Source: Loktanella sp. M215
GTDB taxonomy: Bacteria > Pseudomonadota > Alphaproteobacteria > Rhodobacterales > Rhodobacteraceae
DNA: 64,000 nt
Assembly: GCF_021735925.1 (NCBI RefSeq)
Contig: NZ_WMEA01000001.1
Span: forward strand, 1,201,001-1,265,000
Direction: 5' to 3'
Shown here in pieces: positions 8,859 to 16,653 of this stretch. A program made the translations under genes and the position numbers. How positions within the stretch are numbered: the first letter of the stretch is position 1; every line of letters begins with the position of its first letter. The notes under the pieces are model-generated. The model was given only the letters and a program-made list of their open reading frames with translations, was not told where the DNA came from and did not search any database.

Positions 8859-9239
8859 CTATCGGCCAAGGCTGCTGCGCAGGACGGTCATGGTGTGGCG
8901 GTAGATCGCCAGCGCTTCCTTGTGCATGCCGCCGGCTGCGACCGACTGCATCAGCTCGTCTTCGAGAGAGACGGTGTTGCCATTGGGCGCGGCCTCTCCG
9001 CCGCTGTCGACGTGACGGACGGCATCGACGGTGGGCGAGGCGATCAGGTGTCCGGGGCGGGTCGCCTTCATCTGGATCGGTCCGGTCCGGTGCAGGGTCG
9101 CCGCAAAATCGGTCAGTTTCTCGGCGTGATACCCGGGCGTGTCGGCATTCGCGATGTTGCGCGCGATCTGGGCCTGTGCGTCGCCGGCGTACTGCGCCAT
9201 GGCGGCGGACGTGCGGAACAGGGCGAGTGATTGGAACAT
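8859..9239 (-). CDS. flgB: FlgB, proximal rod protein
   Basis: FlgB is the first proximal rod subunit. The 126-residue product shows ARNIANADTPGYHAEKLTDF near the N-terminus and ends with the helix IYRHTMTVLRSSLGR. GAGGGAG lies 7 bases before the ATG. It is the first gene of the nine-gene minus-strand basal body operon and is transcribed divergently from fliI across an 81-bp gap with a palindrome (9274-9291). Confidence 0.95.
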   Translation of the reverse strand: MFQSLALFRTSAAMAQYAGDAQAQIARNIANADTPGYHAEKLTDFAATLHRTGPIQMKATRPGHLIASPTVDAVRHVDSGGEAAPNGNTVSLEDELMQSVAAGGMHKEALAIYRHTMTVLRSSLGR

Positions 9240-9273
9240 CGGGGTTTCTCCCTCGGTGGCGATGCACGGATCA

Positions 9274-9291
9274 TTAAGGGGGATTCCTTAA
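9274..9291. promoter_or_regulatory. Palindrome in the flgB/fliI divergent promoter region
   Basis: TTAAGG and CCTTAA form a perfect 6-bp inverted repeat around a 6-base spacer. It is central in the 81-bp divergent region between flgB and fliI, so it is placed to control both operons. The TTAA half-sites recall CtrA boxes, which control flagellar genes in many Alphaproteobacteria, but the spacing of 10 between the two TTAA elements is not the canonical 7. Identity of the bound regulator is unknown. Confidence 0.4.
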
Positions 9292-9320
9292 AAGAAGGTG
9301 TGCTGCACAGGGACAGTTGT

Positions 9321-10664
9321 ATGAACACGACATTATTCGACCGCATGGCCGCCTTGGTGGCTGACGCAACAGGTGATTTTGCCATCGGGCGCATTCGGGC
9401 CGTGACGGGGTCCTCGATCACGATCGCGGGGCTGAACCGCGTCTTGCGGCAGGGCGACCGGGTCGCGGTCGTTGCGCGGGATGCCACCGTGCGGGCGGAT
9501 GTCGTCCGGCTGTCGGATGACATGGGCTATGCGCTGATCGACGGCCCGGCCGAAGGGATCGCGATCGGCGATCCGGTGCGCCTGCTGCACCGGGCGCGAT
9601 TCGCGCCCGACGACAGCTGGATGGGCCGGGTCATCGATCCGGACGGCAAGCCGCTGGACGGGCGCGCCCTGTTGCCCGGCGTGGTCGAGGCCGATCTGCA
9701 GCGCCCGCCGCCCCCCGCGCATCACCGCCGCCCCCTTGGCGAGCGGATGGAGACCGGTCTCGCCGTGATGAATACCCTTCTGCCTCTGGTCAGAGGGCAG
9801 CGAATCGGCCTTTTCGCGGGATCCGGCGTGGGCAAGTCGTCGCTGCTGGCCGATCTGGCGCGGGGTGTGCGCGCGGATGTCGTGGTCATCGCGCTGGTCG
9901 GCGAGCGGGGGCGCGAGGTGCGTCAGTTCACGGAAACCGTGCTGGGACCGGAGGGGATGCGCCGCACCATCGTCGTCGCAGCCACGTCCGACCGGGCACC
10001 ACAGGTCCGCCGCCGCTGCGCCTGGGCTGCGACCGCCGTCGCCGAACACTTTCGCGATCAGGGGTTGCAAGTGCTGTTGCTGGTCGATTCGGTCACGCGC
10101 TATTGTGAGGCGCACCGCGAGATCGCGGTCGTCGGGGGCGAGCAGGCGAATCTGCGCGGGTATCCCCCGTCGACCGCCGGTGCCATTGCGTCCCTGTGCG
10201 AACGGGCCGGCCCCGGTGTAGATACGGAAGGCCCTGACGGATCGGGCGACATCACCGCCGTCTACACGGTGCTGGTGGCGGGGTCCGACATGGATGAACC
10301 CGTGGCCGACATGCTGCGCGGCGTCCTCGACGGTCATATCGTGCTTGACCGCGCCATCGCGGAACGGGGCCGCTTTCCGGCGATCGACGTGCTGCGTTCT
10401 GTCTCGCGCGCCTTGCCCGACGCCGCCGACCGTGTCGAGAACGCGATGATCGGGGAAGCGCGGCGCCGCTTTTCGGCCTACGATCAGGCGGCGATGATGA
10501 TTCAGGCAGGTCTTTACGAATCCGGATCCGACCCGCAGATCGACGCCGCCATCGCCTGCCGCGATCCGCTGGAGCAATTTCTGACCATCAAGGACCGGCG
10601 CAACATCGCGGGCCATTTCGCGGCCCTCAAGCAGGCGTTGAGCCATGCGACGCAAGGGCGGTAG
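9321..10664 (+). CDS. fliI: FliI, flagellar export ATPase
   Basis: FliI is the cytoplasmic ATPase that energises flagellar protein export. The 447-residue product has the F1-beta-like fold: Walker A in GLFAGSGVGKSSLLADLARG about residue 165, the GERGREVRQF block, Walker B in VLLLVDSVTRYCEAHREIA, and the export-ATPase hallmark GYPPSTAGAIASLCERAGP. I chose ATG 9321 because the sequence MNTTLFDRMAALV matches a full-length N-terminus; an in-frame upstream extension reads back into flgB. It is convergent with the DUF1217 gene (18 bp between stops). Confidence 0.96.
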   Translation: MNTTLFDRMAALVADATGDFAIGRIRAVTGSSITIAGLNRVLRQGDRVAVVARDATVRADVVRLSDDMGYALIDGPAEGIAIGDPVRLLHRARFAPDDSWMGRVIDPDGKPLDGRALLPGVVEADLQRPPPPAHHRRPLGERMETGLAVMNTLLPLVRGQRIGLFAGSGVGKSSLLADLARGVRADVVVIALVGERGREVRQFTETVLGPEGMRRTIVVAATSDRAPQVRRRCAWAATAVAEHFRDQGLQVLLLVDSVTRYCEAHREIAVVGGEQANLRGYPPSTAGAIASLCERAGPGVDTEGPDGSGDITAVYTVLVAGSDMDEPVADMLRGVLDGHIVLDRAIAERGRFPAIDVLRSVSRALPDAADRVENAMIGEARRRFSAYDQAAMMIQAGLYESGSDPQIDAAIACRDPLEQFLTIKDRRNIAGHFAALKQALSHATQGR

Positions 10665-10682
10665 GGGGCCAGCGACGCCGCC

Positions 10683-11486
10683 CTATCTGCGATAGCCCGC
10701 GCTTTGCAAAAGGCTCAACGCGATGGACCCGGCGGATGTCTGCGCCGCTGCGGCCGCTTCTGACCGGATCAGGAACAGCCGTACCATTTTCGTCTGCTGG
10801 TCGGGGGCTGTAAGATCGCCGACCTTATCGGTGCCGAACACGCTTTGGGCGCGGGATTTGAAGGTGTCCAGCTGCTGGTCCAGGTCGATGCGGGCGATCG
10901 AACTGGGCAATCCGAGGGCGGTTTCGACAACGGCCCGCACGGGGGCGTTGCCCATGATGGCAAACCAGCGCGCGTTGTTGGACCCGTTGTTCGCCACGAT
11001 ATCGCTCAGACCGCTGGACAGGTTCAGGGCTGACCGCAGATCGTTGTCCTGTTCGCCGACCGCACGCTCGAACTGTTTCTTTTCGTAAAGTCCGGTGATC
11101 GTCTCGGCAAAGGCGGCCTGCCCGGTACGCGGCAGATCACCGGCACCGAAACCGAAGGCACTGGAAAACGCGGCATAGCGCTTGTCCGCAAGGCGGCTGG
11201 AAAGGGCCGTGCTGGATGTCGTGCCATCGGTGAGGATCTTCTTGATGAAGAATGTGTTGTTGATGTCGTCGTCCAGCCCGAAGGCCCCGAGGGCCACCTG
11301 CAAGACCTGCCGGTCGGCCATCAGGTCGTCCGCCGTGCGGATGCCGGCGATCTTTTCGCGGAACTGATCGGTTGCCCGCTTGACTGGCGCACTGTTGTTG
11401 AAGGTGTCCTGCTGCTTTGGCAGCGTGCGCTGCAGGAAACTCCACCCGGCGTAGCCGCCAAAGGGCAGGATGGGTTGAAAGCTCAT
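10683..11486 (-). CDS. DUF1217 family flagellar-cluster protein
   Basis: This 267-residue protein matches the DUF1217 pattern known from alphaproteobacterial flagellar clusters: a start with FQPILPFGGYAGWSFLQRTL, then helical repeats. Its function is not known. It overlaps flbT by 4 bp (ATGA at 11483-11486), so it is translated with the flaF-flbT regulatory pair. An upstream in-frame extension to 11540 would run into flbT and is less likely. It is convergent with fliI. Confidence 0.8.
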   Translation of the reverse strand: MSFQPILPFGGYAGWSFLQRTLPKQQDTFNNSAPVKRATDQFREKIAGIRTADDLMADRQVLQVALGAFGLDDDINNTFFIKKILTDGTTSSTALSSRLADKRYAAFSSAFGFGAGDLPRTGQAAFAETITGLYEKKQFERAVGEQDNDLRSALNLSSGLSDIVANNGSNNARWFAIMGNAPVRAVVETALGLPSSIARIDLDQQLDTFKSRAQSVFGTDKVGDLTAPDQQTKMVRLFLIRSEAAAAAQTSAGSIALSLLQSAGYRR

Positions 11487-11887
11487 GATGCCTGCGCGGC
11501 GATCAGCCTCTCCTCGTAGGGCAGCAAGGCACGCAGGCATTTCAGCGCCCTGTAGAAGTCGCCGCCTGTCACCGCCGCCAGCGCCGCGCAGAGTTGCAGA
11601 TGGCTGTCTTCGTCCATGAGTGCCTGGCGCAACTGGTCGATGCCACGTGTCAGCTGGTGGCGTGCGTCCTCTTCACTGGCGTCGCCGGACAGCACCAGCT
11701 GGGCAATGTAACAGACGCGGCGGACGGGCGTGTTCACTTCGTCCGGCCGAATGGCGTCACGCAGGCGCAGGATGTTCGCATTGGGCGTCAGGATCGACAA
11801 TTTGCTGCGGCGATCACCGTTTTCGATGACGGCACCGTTGACGAGCACACGCTCGCGCGGGTTCAGCTTCAGGACCAGACCGGACAT
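11483..11887 (-). CDS. flbT: FlbT, post-transcriptional regulator of flagellin
   Basis: FlbT proteins act on flagellin mRNA in Alphaproteobacteria (in Caulobacter FlbT binds the flagellin leader and promotes its decay). The 134-residue product has the family start MSGLVLKLNPRERVLVNGAVIENGDRR and the C-terminal alpha-helical region. The ATG overlaps the last base of flaF, and the stop overlaps the DUF1217 gene. Order flagellin-flaF-flbT is typical. Confidence 0.95.
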   Translation of the reverse strand: MSGLVLKLNPRERVLVNGAVIENGDRRSKLSILTPNANILRLRDAIRPDEVNTPVRRVCYIAQLVLSGDASEEDARHQLTRGIDQLRQALMDEDSHLQLCAALAAVTGGDFYRALKCLRALLPYEERLIAAQAS

Positions 11888-12249
11888 CAGCGTCTCTCGC
11901 TTGCGTTCAGACCGCGGATGATGGCGGTGTTGATATCAATAAGGGCCGAAAGGTCGGCCTCACCACGCAGGAATTTCCGGCTGTGCAGATCGGTGAACTC
12001 GGCGAGGTAGAAGATCTGCGCACGCAACGGGGTGGGCAGGGTGTTGCCGGAATCTGCGACGTCGATCGCCAAGGTCGACCACATCATGCGGTTGTCGTGA
12101 ACAGCTTTCGCAAGGGTCGGGAAATCGGATGATTTGTGCGCCAATCGCGCGGTGATCTGCGTGATCACGCGTGCTTCGATGGCACGGGGCGTCTGGATGG
12201 CGGGCCGGTCGGGGGCGTAGGCCTTTTGGGCTTTCAGAATGGCGTTCAC
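11887..12249 (-). CDS. flaF: FlaF, flagellin synthesis/export regulator
   Basis: FlaF is needed for flagellin production and export in Alphaproteobacteria and works opposite to FlbT. The 120-residue protein has the family pattern with an early Tyr (AQKAYA), the RAIEARVITQITARL helix and FPTLAKAVHDNRMMWSTLAIDVAD. It follows the flagellin gene by about 100 bp, with a strong hairpin between them, and abuts flbT. Confidence 0.95.
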   Translation of the reverse strand: MNAILKAQKAYAPDRPAIQTPRAIEARVITQITARLAHKSSDFPTLAKAVHDNRMMWSTLAIDVADSGNTLPTPLRAQIFYLAEFTDLHSRKFLRGEADLSALIDINTAIIRGLNASERR

Positions 12250-12315
12250 GTGATGTCCTTCCGGGACGAAGTGGAACGGAACGCGGTTTTACCGCGTGGA
12301 AAATCTTGCAAGCGT

Positions 12316-12343
12316 GGCCGGAGGCGGTTGTCCGCCTCCGGCC
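12316..12343 (-). terminator. Hairpin after the flagellin gene
   Basis: A perfect 12-bp GC-rich stem (GGCCGGAGGCGG / CCGCCTCCGGCC) with a 4-base loop lies 7 bp after the flagellin stop on the minus strand. Only a short T run follows. It probably terminates or stabilises the abundant flagellin mRNA and limits read-through to flaF-flbT. Confidence 0.7.
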
Positions 12344-12350
12344 GGTTGGT

Positions 12351-13616
12351 TTAGCGGAACAGCGACAGGATCGACTGCGGCGCCTGGTTGGCGATCGACA
12401 GCGACTGAACGCCCAGCTGCTGCTGCACCTGCAGGGCCTGCAGACGGGCAGAGGCTTCTTCCATGTTCGCATCCACCAGAGCGCCGATGCCGGACTTCAG
12501 GCTGTCGGACAGGGACGAGATGAAGTTGCTCTGGATTTCGATCCGGCCTTCGGCGGAACCGAAGGACGCGGCTGCGTCAATCGCCGTCTGTGCCAGGCTT
12601 TCGAAGGCGGCCAGCGCGGCCTTGGCACCGTCAAGGGTCGACACATCGACCTTGCTGAGCAGTTCGAGGCCACCGCCCGCTTTGCCGCCTGTCGTCGTCG
12701 TCACGGTCGGTGCCGTTGTCGCGGTCCCCGTGTTGTTGGTAAAGGTGATGACCGCACCGGTGCGGGCCACCGTGATCGCCACGTTGTCCTTCTTGGCCTG
12801 GAAGGCGAGGTTGGCTTCCATGGCTTTGGCGATGTCGGTGACCGTGTCGCCGTCGCGGGCGACATAGCTGATGTCCGCGCTCAGGCCGAACGATGCCCCC
12901 GACAGCTTGTAGCCGTCGCCGGCCAGCACTTTGTTGCCCACACGTGCAGCGGTCGCCGTATCGCCTGCGATGGTGATCGTGCCTGTCGAGCCCAGAGCGG
13001 CGGTCGCGGCCGTCGCCACCATCGCAGTGGCGGCAAGGTCGGTCCCCGTGCCGGCCGTGGCTGTTTGCAGCCCAAGATCCTGCTTGCCAGCCGTAATGGT
13101 CGAGGTCGACACAGACCCGTCCGACTTGCGGTCCAGCGACGAGGTGATCAACACGTCACCGCTGCCCTTGGCCTTGACGGTGGCGGCGGTATTGGCGCCG
13201 ACGGCCTTGTTATCCAGCAGGTTCAGGCCGTTCAGCTGGGCCGCGCCGGTGATGCTGCTGATCTGGTCACGCAGCGCGCTGAGGTCGGCCTGCAGCTTGT
13301 CGCCGTCGAAGTTTTCCTCGTTCGCGGCGATGACCTTGCTCTTGATGTCGTTCAGAAGGTCGGTGATCTTTTCCGCACCGTTGCGGGCGACCGACACGGT
13401 GGACTGCCCCAAGGACAGGCTTTCCGAGATGGCCTTGAAGCCTTTGACGTCGGATTCCATGACCTTGGAGATGGCCCAGACGGCGGAGTTGTCCTTGGCG
13501 CTGCCGACGGCCTTGCCGGTGGAAATCATCGACTGGGTCTTGCCCAGATCGCTGTTGATGGACTTCAGGGTTTGCAGCGCAACCATTGCGCCGTTGTTGG
13601 TCAGAATGCTGGACAT
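12351..13616 (-). CDS. fliC: Flagellin
   Basis: This is the filament protein, exported through the flagellar type III system. The 421-residue product has the conserved N-terminal D0/D1 helix (MSSILTNNGAMVALQTLKSI, followed by QSMISTGKAVGSAKDN) and C-terminal D1/D0 helix (QLGVQSLSIANQAPQSILSL, ending FR). The central region, about residues 130-330, is Thr/Ala-rich and variable, as expected for surface-exposed domains. AAAGGA lies upstream of the ATG. The 209-bp leader/promoter region upstream contains GTTAAC at 13781-13786, a possible CtrA-type half-site. Confidence 0.97.
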   Translation of the reverse strand: MSSILTNNGAMVALQTLKSINSDLGKTQSMISTGKAVGSAKDNSAVWAISKVMESDVKGFKAISESLSLGQSTVSVARNGAEKITDLLNDIKSKVIAANEENFDGDKLQADLSALRDQISSITGAAQLNGLNLLDNKAVGANTAATVKAKGSGDVLITSSLDRKSDGSVSTSTITAGKQDLGLQTATAGTGTDLAATAMVATAATAALGSTGTITIAGDTATAARVGNKVLAGDGYKLSGASFGLSADISYVARDGDTVTDIAKAMEANLAFQAKKDNVAITVARTGAVITFTNNTGTATTAPTVTTTTGGKAGGGLELLSKVDVSTLDGAKAALAAFESLAQTAIDAAASFGSAEGRIEIQSNFISSLSDSLKSGIGALVDANMEEASARLQALQVQQQLGVQSLSIANQAPQSILSLFR

Positions 13617-13780
13617 GTTTTTGATCCTTTCGCGACAGCGTTTTGCTGATCGCCATGTGGGAAAATCACCCCGGGTGCCGGGGCAGGGACACGTCGTTCT
13701 GACGCTTGTTTCCGCATCTTCGGCGGCAAGATCATCCGTTTTGGATGTGCTCTTGTTGCCTGTTTCACTCTCAACACCGG

Positions 13781-13786
13781 GTTAAC
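13781..13786. promoter_or_regulatory. Possible CtrA half-site upstream of flagellin
   Basis: GTTAAC lies in the 209-bp space between the flagellin start and the FlgN-like gene. CtrA motifs in Alphaproteobacteria contain TTAACC or TTAA-N7-TTAA, and CtrA often controls flagellar genes in Rhodobacteraceae. Only one half-site is clear, so this is a weak call. Confidence 0.25.
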
Positions 13787-13825
13787 GGCCGATCGGAAGT
13801 TTCGCGCAATTTGAATGATCTGCGA

Positions 13826-14167
13826 TCAGGCCTTGTGCTCGAGCGCGCCGGGACGACGGGCGACCGTCGTGCGATCGCCGTCGGCGGTATAGACGCTCAA
13901 CCCGTTGCGCACGGCGCGCAGCGCGCCAAGACGCGACTGCGCCGCAGCGACGCCGTCCCGTGCGGCCGCCAGCAGGGCCGCGTTGCGTTGCAGGTCCCGT
14001 GCGATCTGATCGATCAGCCGCGGGGGCTGTGGATGTGACAGCATATCGTCGATAAAGGCGCCCTTGCGCGCAGCGAGGTCGGGCAGGTCGGCCAGATCAC
14101 CCCGGCGCAGGGCCGCCCGCTCTTCGCCAAGAAGGGCGAGCAACGCGGTTTCGGCCGTCTTATGCAT
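13826..14167 (-). CDS. FlgN-like flagellar export chaperone (putative)
   Basis: This 113-residue, mostly helical protein (Ala/Arg/Leu-rich) overlaps the rod-binding protein gene by 8 bp. Its size, helical content and the position next to flgJ-like and flagellin genes fit FlgN, the chaperone for hook-filament junction proteins, which is often annotated here in Rhodobacteraceae. There is no strong sequence signature, so the role is an inference from context. Confidence 0.65.
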   Translation of the reverse strand: MHKTAETALLALLGEERAALRRGDLADLPDLAARKGAFIDDMLSHPQPPRLIDQIARDLQRNAALLAAARDGVAAAQSRLGALRAVRNGLSVYTADGDRTTVARRPGALEHKA

Positions 14168-14453
14168 GGGCGCGCGTTTTCATTGCGTTGAACAGTGATT
14201 CGGCCAGACCGATTCCGCCAGCCGCTACCATGTCTTCGGCTTGGGCATCGCGCAGAAACGACGCAAAGCTGTCCTCGCCTTCGCCGCCGCTGAAGGCACC
14301 GCGCGCGGCGTCGAATCCCGCAGATTTCAGCATTTCGGACAGAAAGGTTGCTTCCAGCTTCTGGGCCGCGGCCAGAAGCCGTGCGTCGTCCGTCAGGGGA
14401 AGCGGTCGGGCCTGCGGCGGCACGACGGCAGGCATCACGGGAATCGGTGTCAT
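14160..14453 (-). CDS. flgJ: FlgJ-type rod-binding protein (no muramidase domain)
   Basis: The 97-residue protein matches the N-terminal rod-binding domain of FlgJ: KLEATFLSEMLKSAGFDA followed by DSFASFLRDAQAEDMVAAGG. The C-terminal muramidase domain of enteric FlgJ is absent, which is normal in Alphaproteobacteria. It acts as a rod cap or scaffold in the periplasm. It is divergent from fliK across about 100 bp and overlaps the FlgN-like gene. Confidence 0.88.
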   Translation of the reverse strand: MTPIPVMPAVVPPQARPLPLTDDARLLAAAQKLEATFLSEMLKSAGFDAARGAFSGGEGEDSFASFLRDAQAEDMVAAGGIGLAESLFNAMKTRAHA

Positions 14454-14556
14454 CGGGACCTCTGATTTCGTTCTTTTTTCCGTTGTGCCTCAGAGCGGTG
14501 AAATTTTCGTAACCTTCTTGGGCGAAAAGGGGCTGTCCAGAACAGAAAGTCTCGCG

Positions 14557-15966
14557 ATGCAGACAGCGATCGTCATGCCATCCCTCCCCCGGCCGGATCA
14601 TCCGCCGACCGTGGAGCCGATTGTGCGGCCCGGTCCCGCCCAGTTGCCGCACGAGAGCTTCGAGACCGCACTCGCGAACCTGCAGAAGAAAGGCGGTGCA
14701 GCGCCACGTTTGCCTGCCCTGGCCGAAACCGAAACCGCCGAGATCGACAGCGACGCTCCCGAGGCTGGGGATGCGGACGAAGCGGTCGATCCTCCCGAGG
14801 CCGAGGTGACAGACACTCTCGTCGATCCGGTGATGGACGTGGCTTTTGTCGTGGTCGTGCCTGCACGGCCCGCAGCTGCGGTGGCGGCTCCGGTTGATGT
14901 GTCACGCGCCGTCACGCCGGGTCCCGCACCATTGATCGCGAATGCGCGCGATGCCGTGACGTCCCCTGTCCGCGACGGCGGGATTGTCGCGCATGCACAT
15001 CTCGAGGCTCCGCCAAGCGCGATTGCGCCACCCGTCGCACCGCAGATGCCGGCATCCGGTGTCGAAACGGCCCCGGTTGTCCCGGCGGCCGCCATGGGCA
15101 TTCCGGCGGTGGCGCGCCCGCCGATCACCGTGCCCGAGGACCGCACGCCTGCCGCCGCGACGGATCCGGCGCCGACGTCCAGCGTCGATGCGGGCTCTGT
15201 ATCGCGTGTTGCCATCAATGTGGCGCGCGGTGCAGTCATTGATCGAAGCGCCGCCACAAGTCACGCTGCCAAAGCTGACGACGGCCCGCGGAGCGACAGA
15301 TCGCGCGGGAGCAGCATCGGCCGCGCGGCACCTGTGGTCGCAAACGGTCCGGCGCCGATCGTTCCGCCGACGCCGCCATCCCTGCCGATCAGCAGCAGGC
15401 CCACCATCAGCGCGGTCGACCCGGCAGAGCCGATTGCGACACCCGGGGGCCTCGCGACGATTGCGGGGCCCGAGGCGGCGGTCCTGTCGGTCGCCTCTGC
15501 CGGTTCGCCGCTGGTGACGGCCCGGTCCGACATGGGATCTGCGCGGCCACAGACGCCTTTGCTGGCGCAGCATGTCGCGCAACAACTCTCCGTGGCTCTG
15601 CACAGGCAAGCGGGAGGAGCGACGGATATCGCGCTGGATCCGGTCGAACTGGGGCGCGTCCGCATGACGGTGACGGCCCACGATCAGACGATCACGATGG
15701 TCGTGGTGGCCGACCGGCCCGAAACTGCGGATCTGATGCGCCGCCACGTCGATGTCCTGCAACAGGAATTTCGGGGGCTGGGATATACCTCGGTCAATCT
15801 GACGTTCGAACGGGGTCAGGACAGACCGGCCACCCCGTCGCAGGACGGACCAAAGGCCGGGGGGGCCTACGCCGACACGGCCCCGGATGATGCGCCTTCA
15901 ACCACCGCCGCCACGGCCGGTGTCGCCCGTCGGGCGGCGGACGGCAGCCTTGATTTACGCCTTTAG
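14557..15966 (+). CDS. fliK: FliK, flagellar hook-length control protein
   Basis: The 469-residue product has the FliK layout: a long low-complexity Ala/Pro/Val-rich N-terminal part (about residues 1-330) and a conserved C-terminal domain with IALDPVELGRVRMTVTAHDQ, then TITMVVVADRPETADLMRRH. FliK measures hook length and triggers the FlhB switch. The start at 14557 (MQTAIV) is favoured because the upstream frame runs into the divergent flgJ gene; 14575 is an alternative. flgD follows 12 bp downstream. Confidence 0.9.
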   Translation: MQTAIVMPSLPRPDHPPTVEPIVRPGPAQLPHESFETALANLQKKGGAAPRLPALAETETAEIDSDAPEAGDADEAVDPPEAEVTDTLVDPVMDVAFVVVVPARPAAAVAAPVDVSRAVTPGPAPLIANARDAVTSPVRDGGIVAHAHLEAPPSAIAPPVAPQMPASGVETAPVVPAAAMGIPAVARPPITVPEDRTPAAATDPAPTSSVDAGSVSRVAINVARGAVIDRSAATSHAAKADDGPRSDRSRGSSIGRAAPVVANGPAPIVPPTPPSLPISSRPTISAVDPAEPIATPGGLATIAGPEAAVLSVASAGSPLVTARSDMGSARPQTPLLAQHVAQQLSVALHRQAGGATDIALDPVELGRVRMTVTAHDQTITMVVVADRPETADLMRRHVDVLQQEFRGLGYTSVNLTFERGQDRPATPSQDGPKAGGAYADTAPDDAPSTTAATAGVARRAADGSLDLRL

Positions 15967-15978
15967 GAAGGGTCCGAT

Positions 15979-16653
15979 ATGACAACGATCACACCAACGC
16001 AGACACAGACATCGCCCGTCACCGCCGCGAATGCGACAGCGATGACGGGGGGCAACAGCAACATCAGCGCCGACTTCGAGACGTTCCTGAAGATGCTGAC
16101 GGTCCAGATGCAGAATCAAGATCCGCTCAATCCGGTCGATTCGTCCGACTATGCGACCCAGCTCGCGACCTTCTCTGGCGTCGAGCAGCAGGTGCAGACG
16201 AACGATCTGCTGCGCGCCTTGACGGGACAGATGAACACCGGCGGGTTGATGCAGCTGGCCGGATGGGTCGGCATGGACGCGCGCGCGCCAGTACCGGCCT
16301 ATTTCGACGGGGCGCCGGTGACCGTGGTGCCGAATGTCCAGCGCGGGGCGGATGCGGCGCAGCTGGTCGTGCGCGACGCCGACGGGATCGAGATCCAGCG
16401 CCTGACCATCGCAACCGACAATGCGCCGGTCACATGGGCGGGGGTGACCACAGATGGTGCGCCCCTGCCGCGGGGATTCTATGCCTTTGACACGGTCAGC
16501 CTCGCCGCAGGAGAGGTCGTGGCCGAGGCGCCATCTGAAATCTACGCCCGCGTGACCGAGGTGCAGGTCACGGGTGGCGTGAATACGCTGATTCTGGCGG
16601 GTGGCAAAAGTGTGCCCGCATCCCAGGTCACGGCGGTGCGAGAGGCGTCCTAG
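15979..16653 (+). CDS. flgD: FlgD, hook cap/assembly protein
   Basis: FlgD is the scaffold for hook polymerisation. The 224-residue protein has the N-terminal FlgD motif DFETFLKMLTVQMQNQDPLN followed by PVDSSDYATQLATFSGVEQQ, then the Tudor/FnIII-like C-terminal part. AGGAAGG lies 8 bases before the ATG. It closes this flagellar segment; its stop overlaps the convergent ubiB stop by 4 bp. hook protein gene flgE is not in the window. Confidence 0.96.
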   Translation: MTTITPTQTQTSPVTAANATAMTGGNSNISADFETFLKMLTVQMQNQDPLNPVDSSDYATQLATFSGVEQQVQTNDLLRALTGQMNTGGLMQLAGWVGMDARAPVPAYFDGAPVTVVPNVQRGADAAQLVVRDADGIEIQRLTIATDNAPVTWAGVTTDGAPLPRGFYAFDTVSLAAGEVVAEAPSEIYARVTEVQVTGGVNTLILAGGKSVPASQVTAVREAS

